Below are positions 8,638 to 17,042 of a stretch of 64,000 bases of DNA, one piece after another. The position numbers and the translations under genes are program-made. The stretch spans positions 386,757-450,756 of the forward strand of contig JAUMUF010000001.1 in assembly GCA_030530825.1 (NCBI GenBank), written 5' to 3'. The notes under the pieces were generated by a model. The model did not search any database. It saw only the letters and a program-made list of their open reading frames with translations, and was not told where the DNA came from. The first letter of the stretch is position 1, and each line of letters begins with the position of its first letter. This DNA is from a bacterium (GTDB lineage: Bacteria > Patescibacteriota > Saccharimonadia > Saccharimonadales > Saccharimonadaceae).

Positions 8638-8714
8638 TGTGTTGTTATAGCACTTTCAAAATTAGTTTTAGTTTTTATTGTGCTGACAAAAATCTTTTCA
8701 AGGAGGCTCTAAAA

Positions 8715-10289
8715 ATGACAAAAAGAGCAATAAGAAAAATGAGTTCAAGTAAACTGGACAGAGCAAAACGCAAAATGCGCAAAGGCGCCAAGCACAACAA
8801 TCCAATCCCGCTTCACATCGTAATCCCTCTCAGTAAGCAACCAGATTTTATTGACTTCGCAAAAAGTCTAACCGTGCCTGCTGAGTCTACAATTTTCACG
8901 CCCAATCAACCGCTTTTTAGTGAGTCTGAAATGCGCGAAATCCGCAAACTCTTCAAAGTTTATTCAGAAGAAGAATCAACCCTACAGAAAGGTCTCGATG
9001 TCGAAGTTGAGAATGCGGCCAAGTTTAGCAGTAAATACAAGCTTGTGCAGTATATGTTTGCAGCGACTTTTGTGGAGAAAAACGGCAAAAGGCTCTTTCT
9101 GGACGAAGAGCTACCCGATCTATTCCACAAAATGCTGACAGGTAAAAGAATCCGCAACAGCTTCACACTTGATCGTTGGGACGAGATACACAATCTCGCA
9201 TGCGATATGTTTTACGACGATCCGCAGTATCTGGAACGGATAAAGCAGCACAAAGCAGAACACGCTGAGCAGCAATCTCAAAAAGACAACAAGCAAGAGT
9301 CGATTGAAGGTAATAAAACTTTCAAAAAGTTACAGAAGAAATTCGATACTCTTAATGCTAAATTTGAACAAGAACGCCGGGAATTTAAAGCAACGCTCCA
9401 ACAGCAAGAAGATTCTTTTCATCAGAAAGAAGAAAAGTTGCTTGCGCAAATCGCCCAGCTAAACGCCACTATCGCGGAGCTTGAGGGAGACAAAATCATC
9501 GCACACAATGAGCGAGTTGATTTCAATAAGAGGATATCCGAGAAATCATCCGAAGCAGAATCTCTCAGGAAGCAACTAAAAGAAGCCCCGCAGGCCAAAA
9601 TTAACATCTTTGACCACGAGGAATATAAAAAGCTCAATGAGATGTATAAAGATGTTTCCAGCAAAAATCTCACCCTCCAAGCGCAAGTTTCCGAATTGGA
9701 GGCCAAGATTAAGCAAATGGAGACTTCACCACAGATGATGTTCTATGATGCCATAGTCAGCGATGTGGCTAAGCGCATCAATATCAAGGCCACAGACGAT
9801 ATCGCCAACTTCAACCAGCGGATCACCAAGCTTGAAGACACCGTTAAAGGCCAGCAAAGCTTCATTTCTCGGGTGTCAGCCCCACAAATTGCCAAGCAAG
9901 AGGTCAGTGATGCCGCCATCAACAAGATGGACACACTTAAACAATCTCTTCTCGACAAAGGCTTTTCAGAAAGCGACATTCAGAAACTTCAATATTTTAA
10001 GGTGGCTTTCTTTGGTAATGAAAGTCTGGATAGAGGAGAATACTCTTCATTCTGGCAAATGCTTAACTCGCAATCGGAGTTTTTTAGCGTCAACGAATAC
10101 GACGGCAATAACATAAGTCAGACTATCGAGTCGGGAAAATTCGACTTTGTATTGCTAAGCAGAAACCGCAGTCACAGCAAGCACAGCGCACAAATCAGCT
10201 CATTCGATAACCCTCGACTGATTGATTATACCAACTATTCCGTCAATAATCGCTACGACGCCGCCCGCATCATGCTTGATAGAAGCTAA
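8715..10289 (+). CDS. Unknown coiled-coil protein with DUF2325-like C-terminal domain
   Basis: A 524-residue protein. The first about 35 residues are very basic (many Lys/Arg), residues about 60-190 are a helical region, 200-370 a long coiled coil rich in E, K and Q, and 429-524 an alpha/beta domain starting KVAFFG and containing KFDFVLL and SHS (486-488). The order of the last domain resembles DUF2325 proteins, by eye only. The ATG at 8715 follows AAGGAGG; an in-frame ATG upstream has no ribosome site. It lies on the opposite strand to its neighbours with its own promoter. The segment LLDKGFSESDIQKLQYF (412-428) recurs in the next gene. Function unknown. Confidence 0.7.
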   Translation: MTKRAIRKMSSSKLDRAKRKMRKGAKHNNPIPLHIVIPLSKQPDFIDFAKSLTVPAESTIFTPNQPLFSESEMREIRKLFKVYSEEESTLQKGLDVEVENAAKFSSKYKLVQYMFAATFVEKNGKRLFLDEELPDLFHKMLTGKRIRNSFTLDRWDEIHNLACDMFYDDPQYLERIKQHKAEHAEQQSQKDNKQESIEGNKTFKKLQKKFDTLNAKFEQERREFKATLQQQEDSFHQKEEKLLAQIAQLNATIAELEGDKIIAHNERVDFNKRISEKSSEAESLRKQLKEAPQAKINIFDHEEYKKLNEMYKDVSSKNLTLQAQVSELEAKIKQMETSPQMMFYDAIVSDVAKRINIKATDDIANFNQRITKLEDTVKGQQSFISRVSAPQIAKQEVSDAAINKMDTLKQSLLDKGFSESDIQKLQYFKVAFFGNESLDRGEYSSFWQMLNSQSEFFSVNEYDGNNISQTIESGKFDFVLLSRNRSHSKHSAQISSFDNPRLIDYTNYSVNNRYDAARIMLDRS

Positions 10290-10302
10290 AACCGACCCCT
10301 CG

Positions 10303-10330
10303 CCCCGCCATAAAAGCGGGGTCTTATATT
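10303..10330 (+). terminator. Possible terminator between the two cassette genes
   Basis: CCCCGC (10303-10308) pairs with GCGGGG (10316-10321), then TCTTATATT. The T-tract is weak, so partial read-through to the next gene is likely. It overlaps the -35 box of the next promoter. Confidence 0.5.
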
Positions 10331-10357
10331 GACTTAAAGTATTTTATATGTTATGAT
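10329..10357 (+). promoter_or_regulatory. Promoter of the second cassette gene
   Basis: TTGACT (10329-10334), 17 bp, TATGAT (10352-10357). It gives a leader of about 50 nt ending in AAAGGAG. Confidence 0.6.
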
Positions 10358-10412
10358 ATGTAAATCGTCCTTTGAAAATTTGGCGAAATATATCAATAAA
10401 GGAGCGTTTTTA

Positions 10413-11090
10413 ATGAGCGCAAAGAAACTTAACCGCAACACTCTTCCCACCACTCCTATCAGAATGTGCCCTACTGCCATTCTTGATAATATAACTCTTC
10501 AGCAAGGACTAAAAGAAACGGAGGCGCAACTCGCGGGACCGACTATAAAAGCGGTTGGGCTGGTTATAGAAAACCATTCCCTTCGGCAAAAACTTGCCCG
10601 CGCAGAGGCTGAAATAAAGCTTAGCTCCAACCCCATCTGGAAATTCCTTGACCAATCGGGGCTGGACGAGGCAGAAATTCTCCGCCTATCGTATGCGTTT
10701 TCACCCCAAGAGCTGGATGAGCTTAACGGCATTGTGCTCAAAATCTTCATCGAGCAAGGAGAAGATACAAAAGTGCTGGCTCGGCGTAAGAAGGCAGCCG
10801 CCAAACTCATCTCGGCGGCACAGACCAGCAACTGCAGCGTCAGTATCTTTGACAGTCAAGAATGCCTGAGCGCGTTACGCGTAGACGCAGTGTCGGATGA
10901 GTTTAGTCATACGATTTTCATCGGTAAAGCATCAACTATCGCTTCACTGATGGAAGAAGAAATTTTCTTCCGCGCCAAAAGGAAGCTACGCTTCATCCAA
11001 GGAGAAAAAATCAACGCAGTAAATCTCCTGCGCAAGCTAGCTGCTCGCTCCATTCGCCAAGCAAAACACGCCAGCCGCCAAGGCAAATAA
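10413..11090 (+). CDS. Unknown protein, short relative of the preceding coiled-coil gene
   Basis: A 225-residue, basic and helical protein. The ATG at 10413 is preceded by AAAGGAG; the longer frame has no ribosome site. LDQSGLDEAEILRLSY at 79-94 aligns with the 412-428 segment of the gene before it, and the C-terminal part (SIFD, FSHTIFIG, then KLRFI) follows the same order as that gene's alpha/beta domain. I read the pair as divergent paralogues in which this copy lost the coiled coil. No catalytic motif is visible. Confidence 0.65.
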   Translation: MSAKKLNRNTLPTTPIRMCPTAILDNITLQQGLKETEAQLAGPTIKAVGLVIENHSLRQKLARAEAEIKLSSNPIWKFLDQSGLDEAEILRLSYAFSPQELDELNGIVLKIFIEQGEDTKVLARRKKAAAKLISAAQTSNCSVSIFDSQECLSALRVDAVSDEFSHTIFIGKASTIASLMEEEIFFRAKRKLRFIQGEKINAVNLLRKLAARSIRQAKHASRQGK

Positions 11091-11112
11091 AGGCCGAAGC
11101 ACCTCCAAACTT

Positions 11113-11140
11113 CCCTCTACCCACCAGTAGAGGGATTTTT
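11113..11140 (+). terminator. Terminator of the two-gene cassette
   Basis: A perfect 8-bp stem, CCCTCTAC (11113-11120) with GTAGAGGG (11127-11134), followed by ATTTTT. Confidence 0.88.
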
Positions 11141-11216
11141 ACTGCCCTGTAATCCTCGATTTCCTGCCCAGTAAAGCTCAAAATGACCACCACTAAAAAC
11201 TTTTTTGCTATATACT

Positions 11217-11246
11217 AAAACCCAGCTTACTCTACAGTAAACTGGG
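11217..11246 (-). terminator. Terminator of ppa
   Basis: CCCAG/TTACT (11221-11231) pairs with AGTAA/CTGGG (11236-11246) around one mismatch; on the minus strand TTTT follows. It lies about 20 nt after the ppa stop. The 70 nt between this and the cassette terminator hold nothing else I can name. Confidence 0.75.
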
Positions 11247-11267
11247 CTTTGGCTTATACTAATTGAA

Positions 11268-11798
11268 TTATTGCTCGTTCCAGCGTTTGATGGATTCTTC
11301 GATAACTTCAATCGCCTCCTCAACGCCAGCGAATTTTTCAACCTTTGTTGTGCCGGGTTTCTTCAAGTCTTTGTAGTGATTGAAGTGGAACTCGATCTGT
11401 TTAATGAGCTGCTCTGGCAAATCGCTGAGGCTGTTATACGCGTTGCCGGTATCGCGATCGTCCGCAGGTACAGCAATGATCTTATCATCAACTTCACCAT
11501 CGTCAACAAATTTCATAACGCCAATGATTCGTGCTTCCAAGAAAACACCAGTCGTCAACGGATCATTTGTGATGAGAAGAACGTCAAGCTCGTCGCCATC
11601 TTCATCCAAAGTTTGTGGGATAAAACCGTAGTTTGTAGGCTTAGCAAAAGCCTTTGGCTCAACGCGATCAAGTTGCATCACCGCAAGTTCGCGATTCCAT
11701 TCGATTTTGTGAGTCGAACCTGTTGGAATCTCGACCACAACATTGATAATTCCGTTTTTATAATCACCCGCATTCAAAATTTTATTAAAGTCTGCCAT
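11268..11798 (-). CDS. ppa: Inorganic pyrophosphatase, family I
   Basis: A 176-residue soluble pyrophosphatase. DEDGDELDVLLI carries the family I metal-binding aspartates and DDKIIAVPADD the second acidic loop; length matches the bacterial family. It pulls pyrophosphate-releasing reactions such as tRNA charging and polymerisation forward. The ATG at 11798 has AGGAAA at a usual distance; an in-frame upstream start has no ribosome site. It forms a single-gene unit with its own terminator. Confidence 0.95.
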   Translation of the reverse strand: MADFNKILNAGDYKNGIINVVVEIPTGSTHKIEWNRELAVMQLDRVEPKAFAKPTNYGFIPQTLDEDGDELDVLLITNDPLTTGVFLEARIIGVMKFVDDGEVDDKIIAVPADDRDTGNAYNSLSDLPEQLIKQIEFHFNHYKDLKKPGTTKVEKFAGVEEAIEVIEESIKRWNEQ

Positions 11799-11872
11799 AA
11801 ATTTCCTTTCTTCTTTAATTTTAGCAAAAAAACAACATCTTTTCAAGTTTAAGCATAACTCAACAGATCCAC

Positions 11873-13588
11873 TTAGCGTCTTTTGTCGTATTTAGTAATT
11901 ATATCTTTCGGCTCGCCAAAATCGACAATTTTACCCTTTTTCAAGACTAAGATTTTATCCATATTTTGTAAAGTTGATAATCTGTGAGCGACGCAAATTA
12001 TCGTTTGATTCTCGAAATTTTTATCGATATTTTCTTGAATGAGCGCCTCGGTTTTGTTATCCAAAGCACTGGTCGCCTCGTCGAAAACCACAATTTTCGA
12101 ATTTCGCAAAAAAGTCCTCGCCAAAGAAATTCGCTGTCGCTGACCGCCCGAAAGCCTCATTCCACGCTCACCAACAATAGTTCCATAGCCATTTTCGAGC
12201 GAAATAATAAAATCGTGAAGTTGAGCTTTTTTGGTCGCCTCAAAAATTTCTTCATCGGTAGCATTTAGTTTGGCGATTTTAATATTCTCTAAGATCGTAT
12301 CGTGAAGCAAAATAGTCTCTTGAGAAACATAAGCAATCTCTCTATAAAGCGAACTCGAATTATGACAAGAAATATCTTTTCCGTCAATCAATATTTTGCC
12401 GTCATTAGGCGAATAAAGCTTCAACAACAAACTCATCAGAGTCGATTTTCCACTTCCGCTCTCGCCTATAATTCCAATTTTTTGCTTATTTTCGATAACT
12501 AAATTAAAATCTCGAAAAATCTCATTGCCCTCAAAACCAAAATTCAAATCCTTAAATTCAATTTGACCATTCTTGATTTTTATGTCTTTTTTGGAGAAAT
12601 CGTCAGAAATATCACCCGAGTAAAGTAGCTCGAAACAGCTCTTTAAGCGAACCAATTTATCAGCCATTTCAAGATATGACCAAGCAAAAAGCGTGGTATC
12701 ATTTTTTATGCTGGACATTGCATTAAGAAAAATAACCAAGCCGCCAAGAGTGACCTCCCCAGATTGAATTTTTCCAACCATAACAAAAATCATAATTACG
12801 AAGATTATAGTATAAATCACATTCGCATAAAATCCAAAAGAAACCTCGCGAACAGATGCGCGAACATTGAGTTTAACAGATTCGAATTTTCGATTTTTGA
12901 GTTTTTTCGCAAAATCTTCAATCGCGCTATAAATTCGAATTGAACTGAAATTCATCACAGAATCGTTCAAAATACCAACATATTCTCGACTAAAATTATT
13001 CGCCTCTTTCGAAAGTGGCAAATATCTTTTTTGAAAATAAATAATTCGAATGATAATTATTAATGAAAAAACCACCGTCGCAACAATAAAAGCCATAAAA
13101 TCGACCGAATAAATCAGCATCAGGTTCGTTATCATCATCGCGAGATAAGAAACAAAGCCCGCCGAATTCGAAAAAGTCGCGTTCAACCGAGTTACCTCGC
13201 TCGAAATTTCGTCAATCGAAGAAGCTATTTTACCAGAATGATTATCCAAGAAAAAACTATGATTTCTTCTACTCAGATCCGTAAAAAGCAAATTCGCAAT
13301 ATACGGTTCTTGAATTTTTCGAATCACCACCGCTCGCAAAATATTCGACAAATAGAAAAACGCAAGACCGACAACCGTTATTAAAATCAGCCAAAAAATA
13401 AGTCCATATAGTTTCTCCACCGAAAATCCACCAGCGCTATTAGGCAGATCAATAATGGCTTTTACCACAAACTGTTTCGATGCCGAAAAAACCTGCATCA
13501 AAATCATCGAAATCGCCATAGTCGCCGCCAAAAATCGAACAGGCTTATACAAAACCAACAAAAACTTCAAAAATTGTCTATTTTTCAC
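11873..13588 (-). CDS. ABC exporter, fused permease and ATPase
   Basis: A 571-residue half-transporter. The N-terminal about 310 residues form a six-helix ABC exporter domain and the rest a nucleotide-binding domain with Walker A GESGSGKST, signature LSGGQRQR, Walker B IVVFDEATSAL and the switch His in CVAHRLST. It should work as a homodimer in the inner membrane. The family (MsbA/MdlB-like) moves lipids, drugs or peptides; the cargo cannot be deduced. It starts 6 nt after the PIN-TRAM gene stop and is in the same operon. Confidence 0.92.
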   Translation of the reverse strand: MKNRQFLKFLLVLYKPVRFLAATMAISMILMQVFSASKQFVVKAIIDLPNSAGGFSVEKLYGLIFWLILITVVGLAFFYLSNILRAVVIRKIQEPYIANLLFTDLSRRNHSFFLDNHSGKIASSIDEISSEVTRLNATFSNSAGFVSYLAMMITNLMLIYSVDFMAFIVATVVFSLIIIIRIIYFQKRYLPLSKEANNFSREYVGILNDSVMNFSSIRIYSAIEDFAKKLKNRKFESVKLNVRASVREVSFGFYANVIYTIIFVIMIFVMVGKIQSGEVTLGGLVIFLNAMSSIKNDTTLFAWSYLEMADKLVRLKSCFELLYSGDISDDFSKKDIKIKNGQIEFKDLNFGFEGNEIFRDFNLVIENKQKIGIIGESGSGKSTLMSLLLKLYSPNDGKILIDGKDISCHNSSSLYREIAYVSQETILLHDTILENIKIAKLNATDEEIFEATKKAQLHDFIISLENGYGTIVGERGMRLSGGQRQRISLARTFLRNSKIVVFDEATSALDNKTEALIQENIDKNFENQTIICVAHRLSTLQNMDKILVLKKGKIVDFGEPKDIITKYDKRR

Positions 13589-13594
13589 GAAATT

Positions 13595-14518
13595 CTACTC
13601 CCGATTCGCCAACTCCACCAAGCTCGCTTCTGCTGATTTTTGCGTGCGACGGCGTTTTGGCGATTTTGGTTGGTTTTTTGGCGAGTTTTTTTGATTTTTT
13701 GAAGAATCTTTCGCTGGTTTTTGTGCAGATTTTTTCGAATTTTCAGCTAGATTTTTTGCTTCATTTTTCGAAGAAGGAGTCGTCGAAACTGGCGCGCGAC
13801 CTTTGACCGCTCCTTGGTGTTTGCCGTGCTGAACAGGACGCGCAAACATCATCTTGCCAGCGGCCGTCTGGAGCGAGCGGATAAATTCAACCTCGATCGT
13901 GGCACCAACAAGACTCTCGGAGTTCTCGACAACCACCATTGTTCCATCAGGCAAATGCCCGACACCCTGCTTCTTTTCACTACCTTTTGAAGAAATCTCC
14001 AGCATCAATTTTTCTCCTGGTAAGAAATCAGCGCGGACAGATTGGACGAGTTCATTAATATTGAGTACTTCGATGCCTTCAACCTTGGCAACTTTGTTGA
14101 GATTATAGTCAGCAGTCAAGATACGCGCGCTCATTTTTTTAGCCAAAGAAAGTAGGCGATTGTCGACACCTTCGGCGGCGGAATTACCGTCAGCGAGGAT
14201 CGAAACATTAAGCCCAGCAACTTCTTGAAGGCGCGAAATCACATCAAGGCCGTAGCGAGCGCGAGCGCGTTTTTCGTCATCGCCACCATCAGCGAGGATT
14301 TGAAGTTCCCCAACAACGCTTCGAGGGATAAGAATATCAAAGTTGATAAAACCGGTCTTCGCCACAGCCAAGAATCGCCCGTCGATCAAAATCGAAGTAT
14401 CGACAAGGATTTGCCCCTTACTTTTTGAAATAATTGGCGATTTTGGACCTTTCGACACGACTTCGACGAATGTCATCAACGACAATCCCAAAATTAAAAA
14501 TAATAAAATCTCTGTCAT
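13595..14518 (-). CDS. YacL-like PIN-TRAM protein with basic low-complexity tail
   Basis: A 307-residue protein. A short N-terminal hydrophobic segment is followed by a PIN nuclease domain (residues about 35-150, with VDTSILIDGR and TADYNLNKVA supplying acidic residues) and a TRAM domain to about residue 225. Residues about 230-307 are rich in K, S, P and N and look disordered and nucleic-acid binding. YacL-type proteins are membrane-associated putative RNases. The ATG has AAGGAGA just upstream, and the gene begins 28 nt after the radA stop. Confidence 0.85.
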   Translation of the reverse strand: MTEILLFLILGLSLMTFVEVVSKGPKSPIISKSKGQILVDTSILIDGRFLAVAKTGFINFDILIPRSVVGELQILADGGDDEKRARARYGLDVISRLQEVAGLNVSILADGNSAAEGVDNRLLSLAKKMSARILTADYNLNKVAKVEGIEVLNINELVQSVRADFLPGEKLMLEISSKGSEKKQGVGHLPDGTMVVVENSESLVGATIEVEFIRSLQTAAGKMMFARPVQHGKHQGAVKGRAPVSTTPSSKNEAKNLAENSKKSAQKPAKDSSKNQKNSPKNQPKSPKRRRTQKSAEASLVELANRE

Positions 14519-14546
14519 TTTTCTCCTTAAAATAATTTTATTTTAA

Positions 14547-15899
14547 CTATTGTAAATATTGAATCAAAGCATCGCGCAAATTTTTAACTGGGCGAATAAA
14601 TTTGCTTTTGCTTGAATTTTGTGGCGTAATAATCTCGTTGAAGCCCAATTTTTTGGCTTCCGATACGCGACGATCGAATTGTTGCGCGGTGCGAATTTCA
14701 CCACCCAAGCCAATTTCGCCAAAAACAGCCACGCCGTCATTCAATTTTCTTCCAGCCGCGGCCGAAGCAATTGCCATCGCCACCGCCAAATCCGCCGCCT
14801 GATCGTTCAACTTCAGCCCGCCAACAACATTGATAAAAATATCTTTGTCGCTAAGGTCGAGTTTGGTGCGCTGCTGAATCACCGCCACTAAAAGATTGAG
14901 GCGATTTAGATCGAAGCCGCTCGCCGCGCGCTTTGGGTAACCAAAATTACTTTTAGAAACCAGCGCCTGAATTTCAACCAAAATTGGACGCGTGCCCTCA
15001 AGCGTCGCCAAAATCACCGAGCCATCCGTATTTTGACGTTCAGCCAAAAGCGCCGCCGAAGGATTTTCAACAATTTTAAGCCCTGCCTCATCCATTTCGA
15101 AGATCGCCGCCTCACTTGTCGACCCATAACGATTTTTTACCGCGCGCACAACCTTAAAACCGCCATATCGATCACCTTCAAAATTCAAAACTACATCAAC
15201 CATATGCTCGAGCGTTTTAGGGCCGGCAATCGAGCCTTCTTTAGTGATATGCCCAACCAAAACCACAGCGGTGCCAGAATTCTTGGCAGCCTGAATTATC
15301 AAGTTTGAAGAATTGGTAATCTGCGAAACGCTCCCTGCCGCACTCGAAATCTCCGCCATCGCCAGCGTCTGAATCGAGTCGATGATCACCATTTCGAAGT
15401 CACCCGCGCCGATTGTCGAAGCAATATCGTCAGCAGAAACTGATGCTGCAAACTTCAGATTCTTCGCGCCACTCGCCCCAAGTCGCTTGGCGCGCATCGC
15501 GACCTGCTCGGCAGATTCCTCACCAGAAACATACAGCACATTTCGAGTTTCGCCAATCGCACCAGAAAGTTGCATTAAAAGTGTTGATTTTCCAATTCCG
15601 GGCTGTCCAGCAATCAAAACAACGCCCGCAGGCAAAAATCCACCGCCCAAAACCGCGTCCAAATCCGCAATCCCGCTAGAAATCCGCGGTTGCTTCTTTT
15701 CAGAAATAATGTCATCAAGATTTTGCGTTTGGAGTTTTTTGCCCTTGCCAGCGCTCTGCGCTACCACATTTTTAGCCGAAGTTTCGACAATTTCTTCGAC
15801 CAAAGTATTCCAGTTTCCGCAATTCTCGCACTTGCCCGTCCATTTTGGGAACGAAGCACCGCAATTTTGACAGATAAATTTAGTTTTTAACTTTGCCAC
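14547..15899 (-). CDS. radA: RadA/Sms recombination helicase
   Basis: A 450-residue protein with the complete RadA order: N-terminal zinc finger (CQNCG and CENCG), Walker A GQPGIGKST, the RadA-specific KNRYG motif and a C-terminal Lon-protease-like domain. RadA drives branch migration in recombination and is needed for natural transformation in other bacteria, which fits comEC and pilB here. The start codon is GTG at 15899; a TAAAAT box with TGC before it (15906-15911) ends 6 nt upstream, so the message should be leaderless. Confidence 0.95.
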   Translation of the reverse strand: MAKLKTKFICQNCGASFPKWTGKCENCGNWNTLVEEIVETSAKNVVAQSAGKGKKLQTQNLDDIISEKKQPRISSGIADLDAVLGGGFLPAGVVLIAGQPGIGKSTLLMQLSGAIGETRNVLYVSGEESAEQVAMRAKRLGASGAKNLKFAASVSADDIASTIGAGDFEMVIIDSIQTLAMAEISSAAGSVSQITNSSNLIIQAAKNSGTAVVLVGHITKEGSIAGPKTLEHMVDVVLNFEGDRYGGFKVVRAVKNRYGSTSEAAIFEMDEAGLKIVENPSAALLAERQNTDGSVILATLEGTRPILVEIQALVSKSNFGYPKRAASGFDLNRLNLLVAVIQQRTKLDLSDKDIFINVVGGLKLNDQAADLAVAMAIASAAAGRKLNDGVAVFGEIGLGGEIRTAQQFDRRVSEAKKLGFNEIITPQNSSKSKFIRPVKNLRDALIQYLQ

Positions 15900-15929
15900 A
15901 AAACCATTTTAGCATATTCTGGCGCAAAA

Positions 15930-16919
15930 TTAAAGGCTGGGAGAAGATTCCGGCAGATTGGAATCCATCGCTTGATGAAGTTCTTGACTTTTAATAGAAA
16001 TATTGTTTAACTCTTTAATTTTAGCGTTAAAATTGGCGATTTGCGAGTTGATTTGTTCACGATAGTCATCCAAAAATCTCGTTTTTTGAAGAAGTTTTGA
16101 CCGCTCTGCGCCGAATTCCCACTGCGAGGAAAAATCGCCATTCTTGGCTTTCTGATTAAAATCCACAATTTGGCTATTAACCGCCTCGATTTTAGCCGAG
16201 TAGTCCTGCTGGGCGGCTTCAATTTCTTTTTTAGAAATCTCGACCTCTGTTTTCAGCCGATCATAATCCTGCTCCAACTTTTCGAATTTTTCACTATATT
16301 TTTTGTGGAATTCCACCACCGCGCGACGATTATGAAAAATCTGCGAATAATGCGCCTCCAATTCGGGCGAAAGGTCAAAAAATTCCGTACCAAGAATTGA
16401 GTGAAGTTCGTTCTCGTGTTCACCAGGCTGCGTCACGGCGTAGGCGGACATTGTTTTTTCAAGTTTTGGCGTTTTAATTCGTTCGTAGTCCGCGTTAAGC
16501 AAATTTTTTAGCCGAGATTTTTCCGCTTCGGGCGTTCTAGACCATACCGCATGAAGCGCCTCGTGCGCGAGAGTTGTTTGTTTTATACCATCAAGTTCAG
16601 AATTGTCAATATCAAAAATAAAAATCTCATCCGCCTTATAGCATCCCAAAACCGATCCACCCTCAAAATTATTTTTACATTTCTGATTGAAATTTTGCCT
16701 ATTTAAAAGTGTTGGTGAAGTTGCTTTTACTATAATTTCCGATTCTGGCTGAAATTTTATGCTCGCAATCAACTCACGCATTTCATTACTTGGCACAAAA
16801 TTATTCGCCTTGACAAAATCTGAGATTTTCTGCCTAAAAACAATAGCCAAAAACCCGCCACCGATTATCACTAGCAACAAAATCCCGCTAACAATCTTCC
16901 CAAAATTCAATCTTTTCAC
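15930..16919 (-). CDS. Membrane-anchored HExxH metallopeptidase-like protein with coiled coil
   Basis: A 329-residue protein with an N-terminal membrane anchor (residues about 10-28), an extracytoplasmic domain with the zinc motif HEALH at 119-123 and a candidate third ligand in GEHENELH (166-173), and a coiled coil over residues about 200-310. Cys81 and Cys93 could form a disulfide. It looks like a secreted zinc peptidase, perhaps acting on cell-wall or surface proteins; no family name comes to mind. The start is GTG, and TATAAT (16927-16932) ends 7 nt upstream. It lies just outside the prophage-like element. Confidence 0.72.
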   Translation of the reverse strand: MKRLNFGKIVSGILLLVIIGGGFLAIVFRQKISDFVKANNFVPSNEMRELIASIKFQPESEIIVKATSPTLLNRQNFNQKCKNNFEGGSVLGCYKADEIFIFDIDNSELDGIKQTTLAHEALHAVWSRTPEAEKSRLKNLLNADYERIKTPKLEKTMSAYAVTQPGEHENELHSILGTEFFDLSPELEAHYSQIFHNRRAVVEFHKKYSEKFEKLEQDYDRLKTEVEISKKEIEAAQQDYSAKIEAVNSQIVDFNQKAKNGDFSSQWEFGAERSKLLQKTRFLDDYREQINSQIANFNAKIKELNNISIKSQELHQAMDSNLPESSPSL

Positions 16920-16976
16920 TATAATAATTATATCGCATTGTGCTTATTTTTACAATATTTTCGAAAAACCCATAAA

Positions 16977-17024
16977 TTAAACGAACCCTATGAAGAGTTT
17001 TATCATATCGTCAAAGAAACTCAT
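16977..17024 (-). CDS. Candidate 15-residue hydrophobic micropeptide
   Basis: The short frame MSFFDDMIKLFIGFV begins 10 nt after a strong AAAGGAG site and ends with TAA. It follows the 343-residue gene in the same direction with 18 nt between. The peptide is hydrophobic with two acidic and one basic residue and could be an amphipathic helix. Evidence is only the ribosome site and position; it could be chance. Confidence 0.4.
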   Translation of the reverse strand: MSFFDDMIKLFIGFV

Positions 17025-17042
17025 CTCTCTCCTTTCAAATAA

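Noticed and set aside
10499-10831. Minus-strand frame inside the two-gene cassette
   Set aside because: Shadow of the 225-residue gene; no promoter or ribosome site on that strand.
16920-17042. Duplicate of the tRNA-Gly 3-prime end as attachment site
   Set aside because: I looked for the tRNA end at the far side of the element and found no match longer than a few bases.
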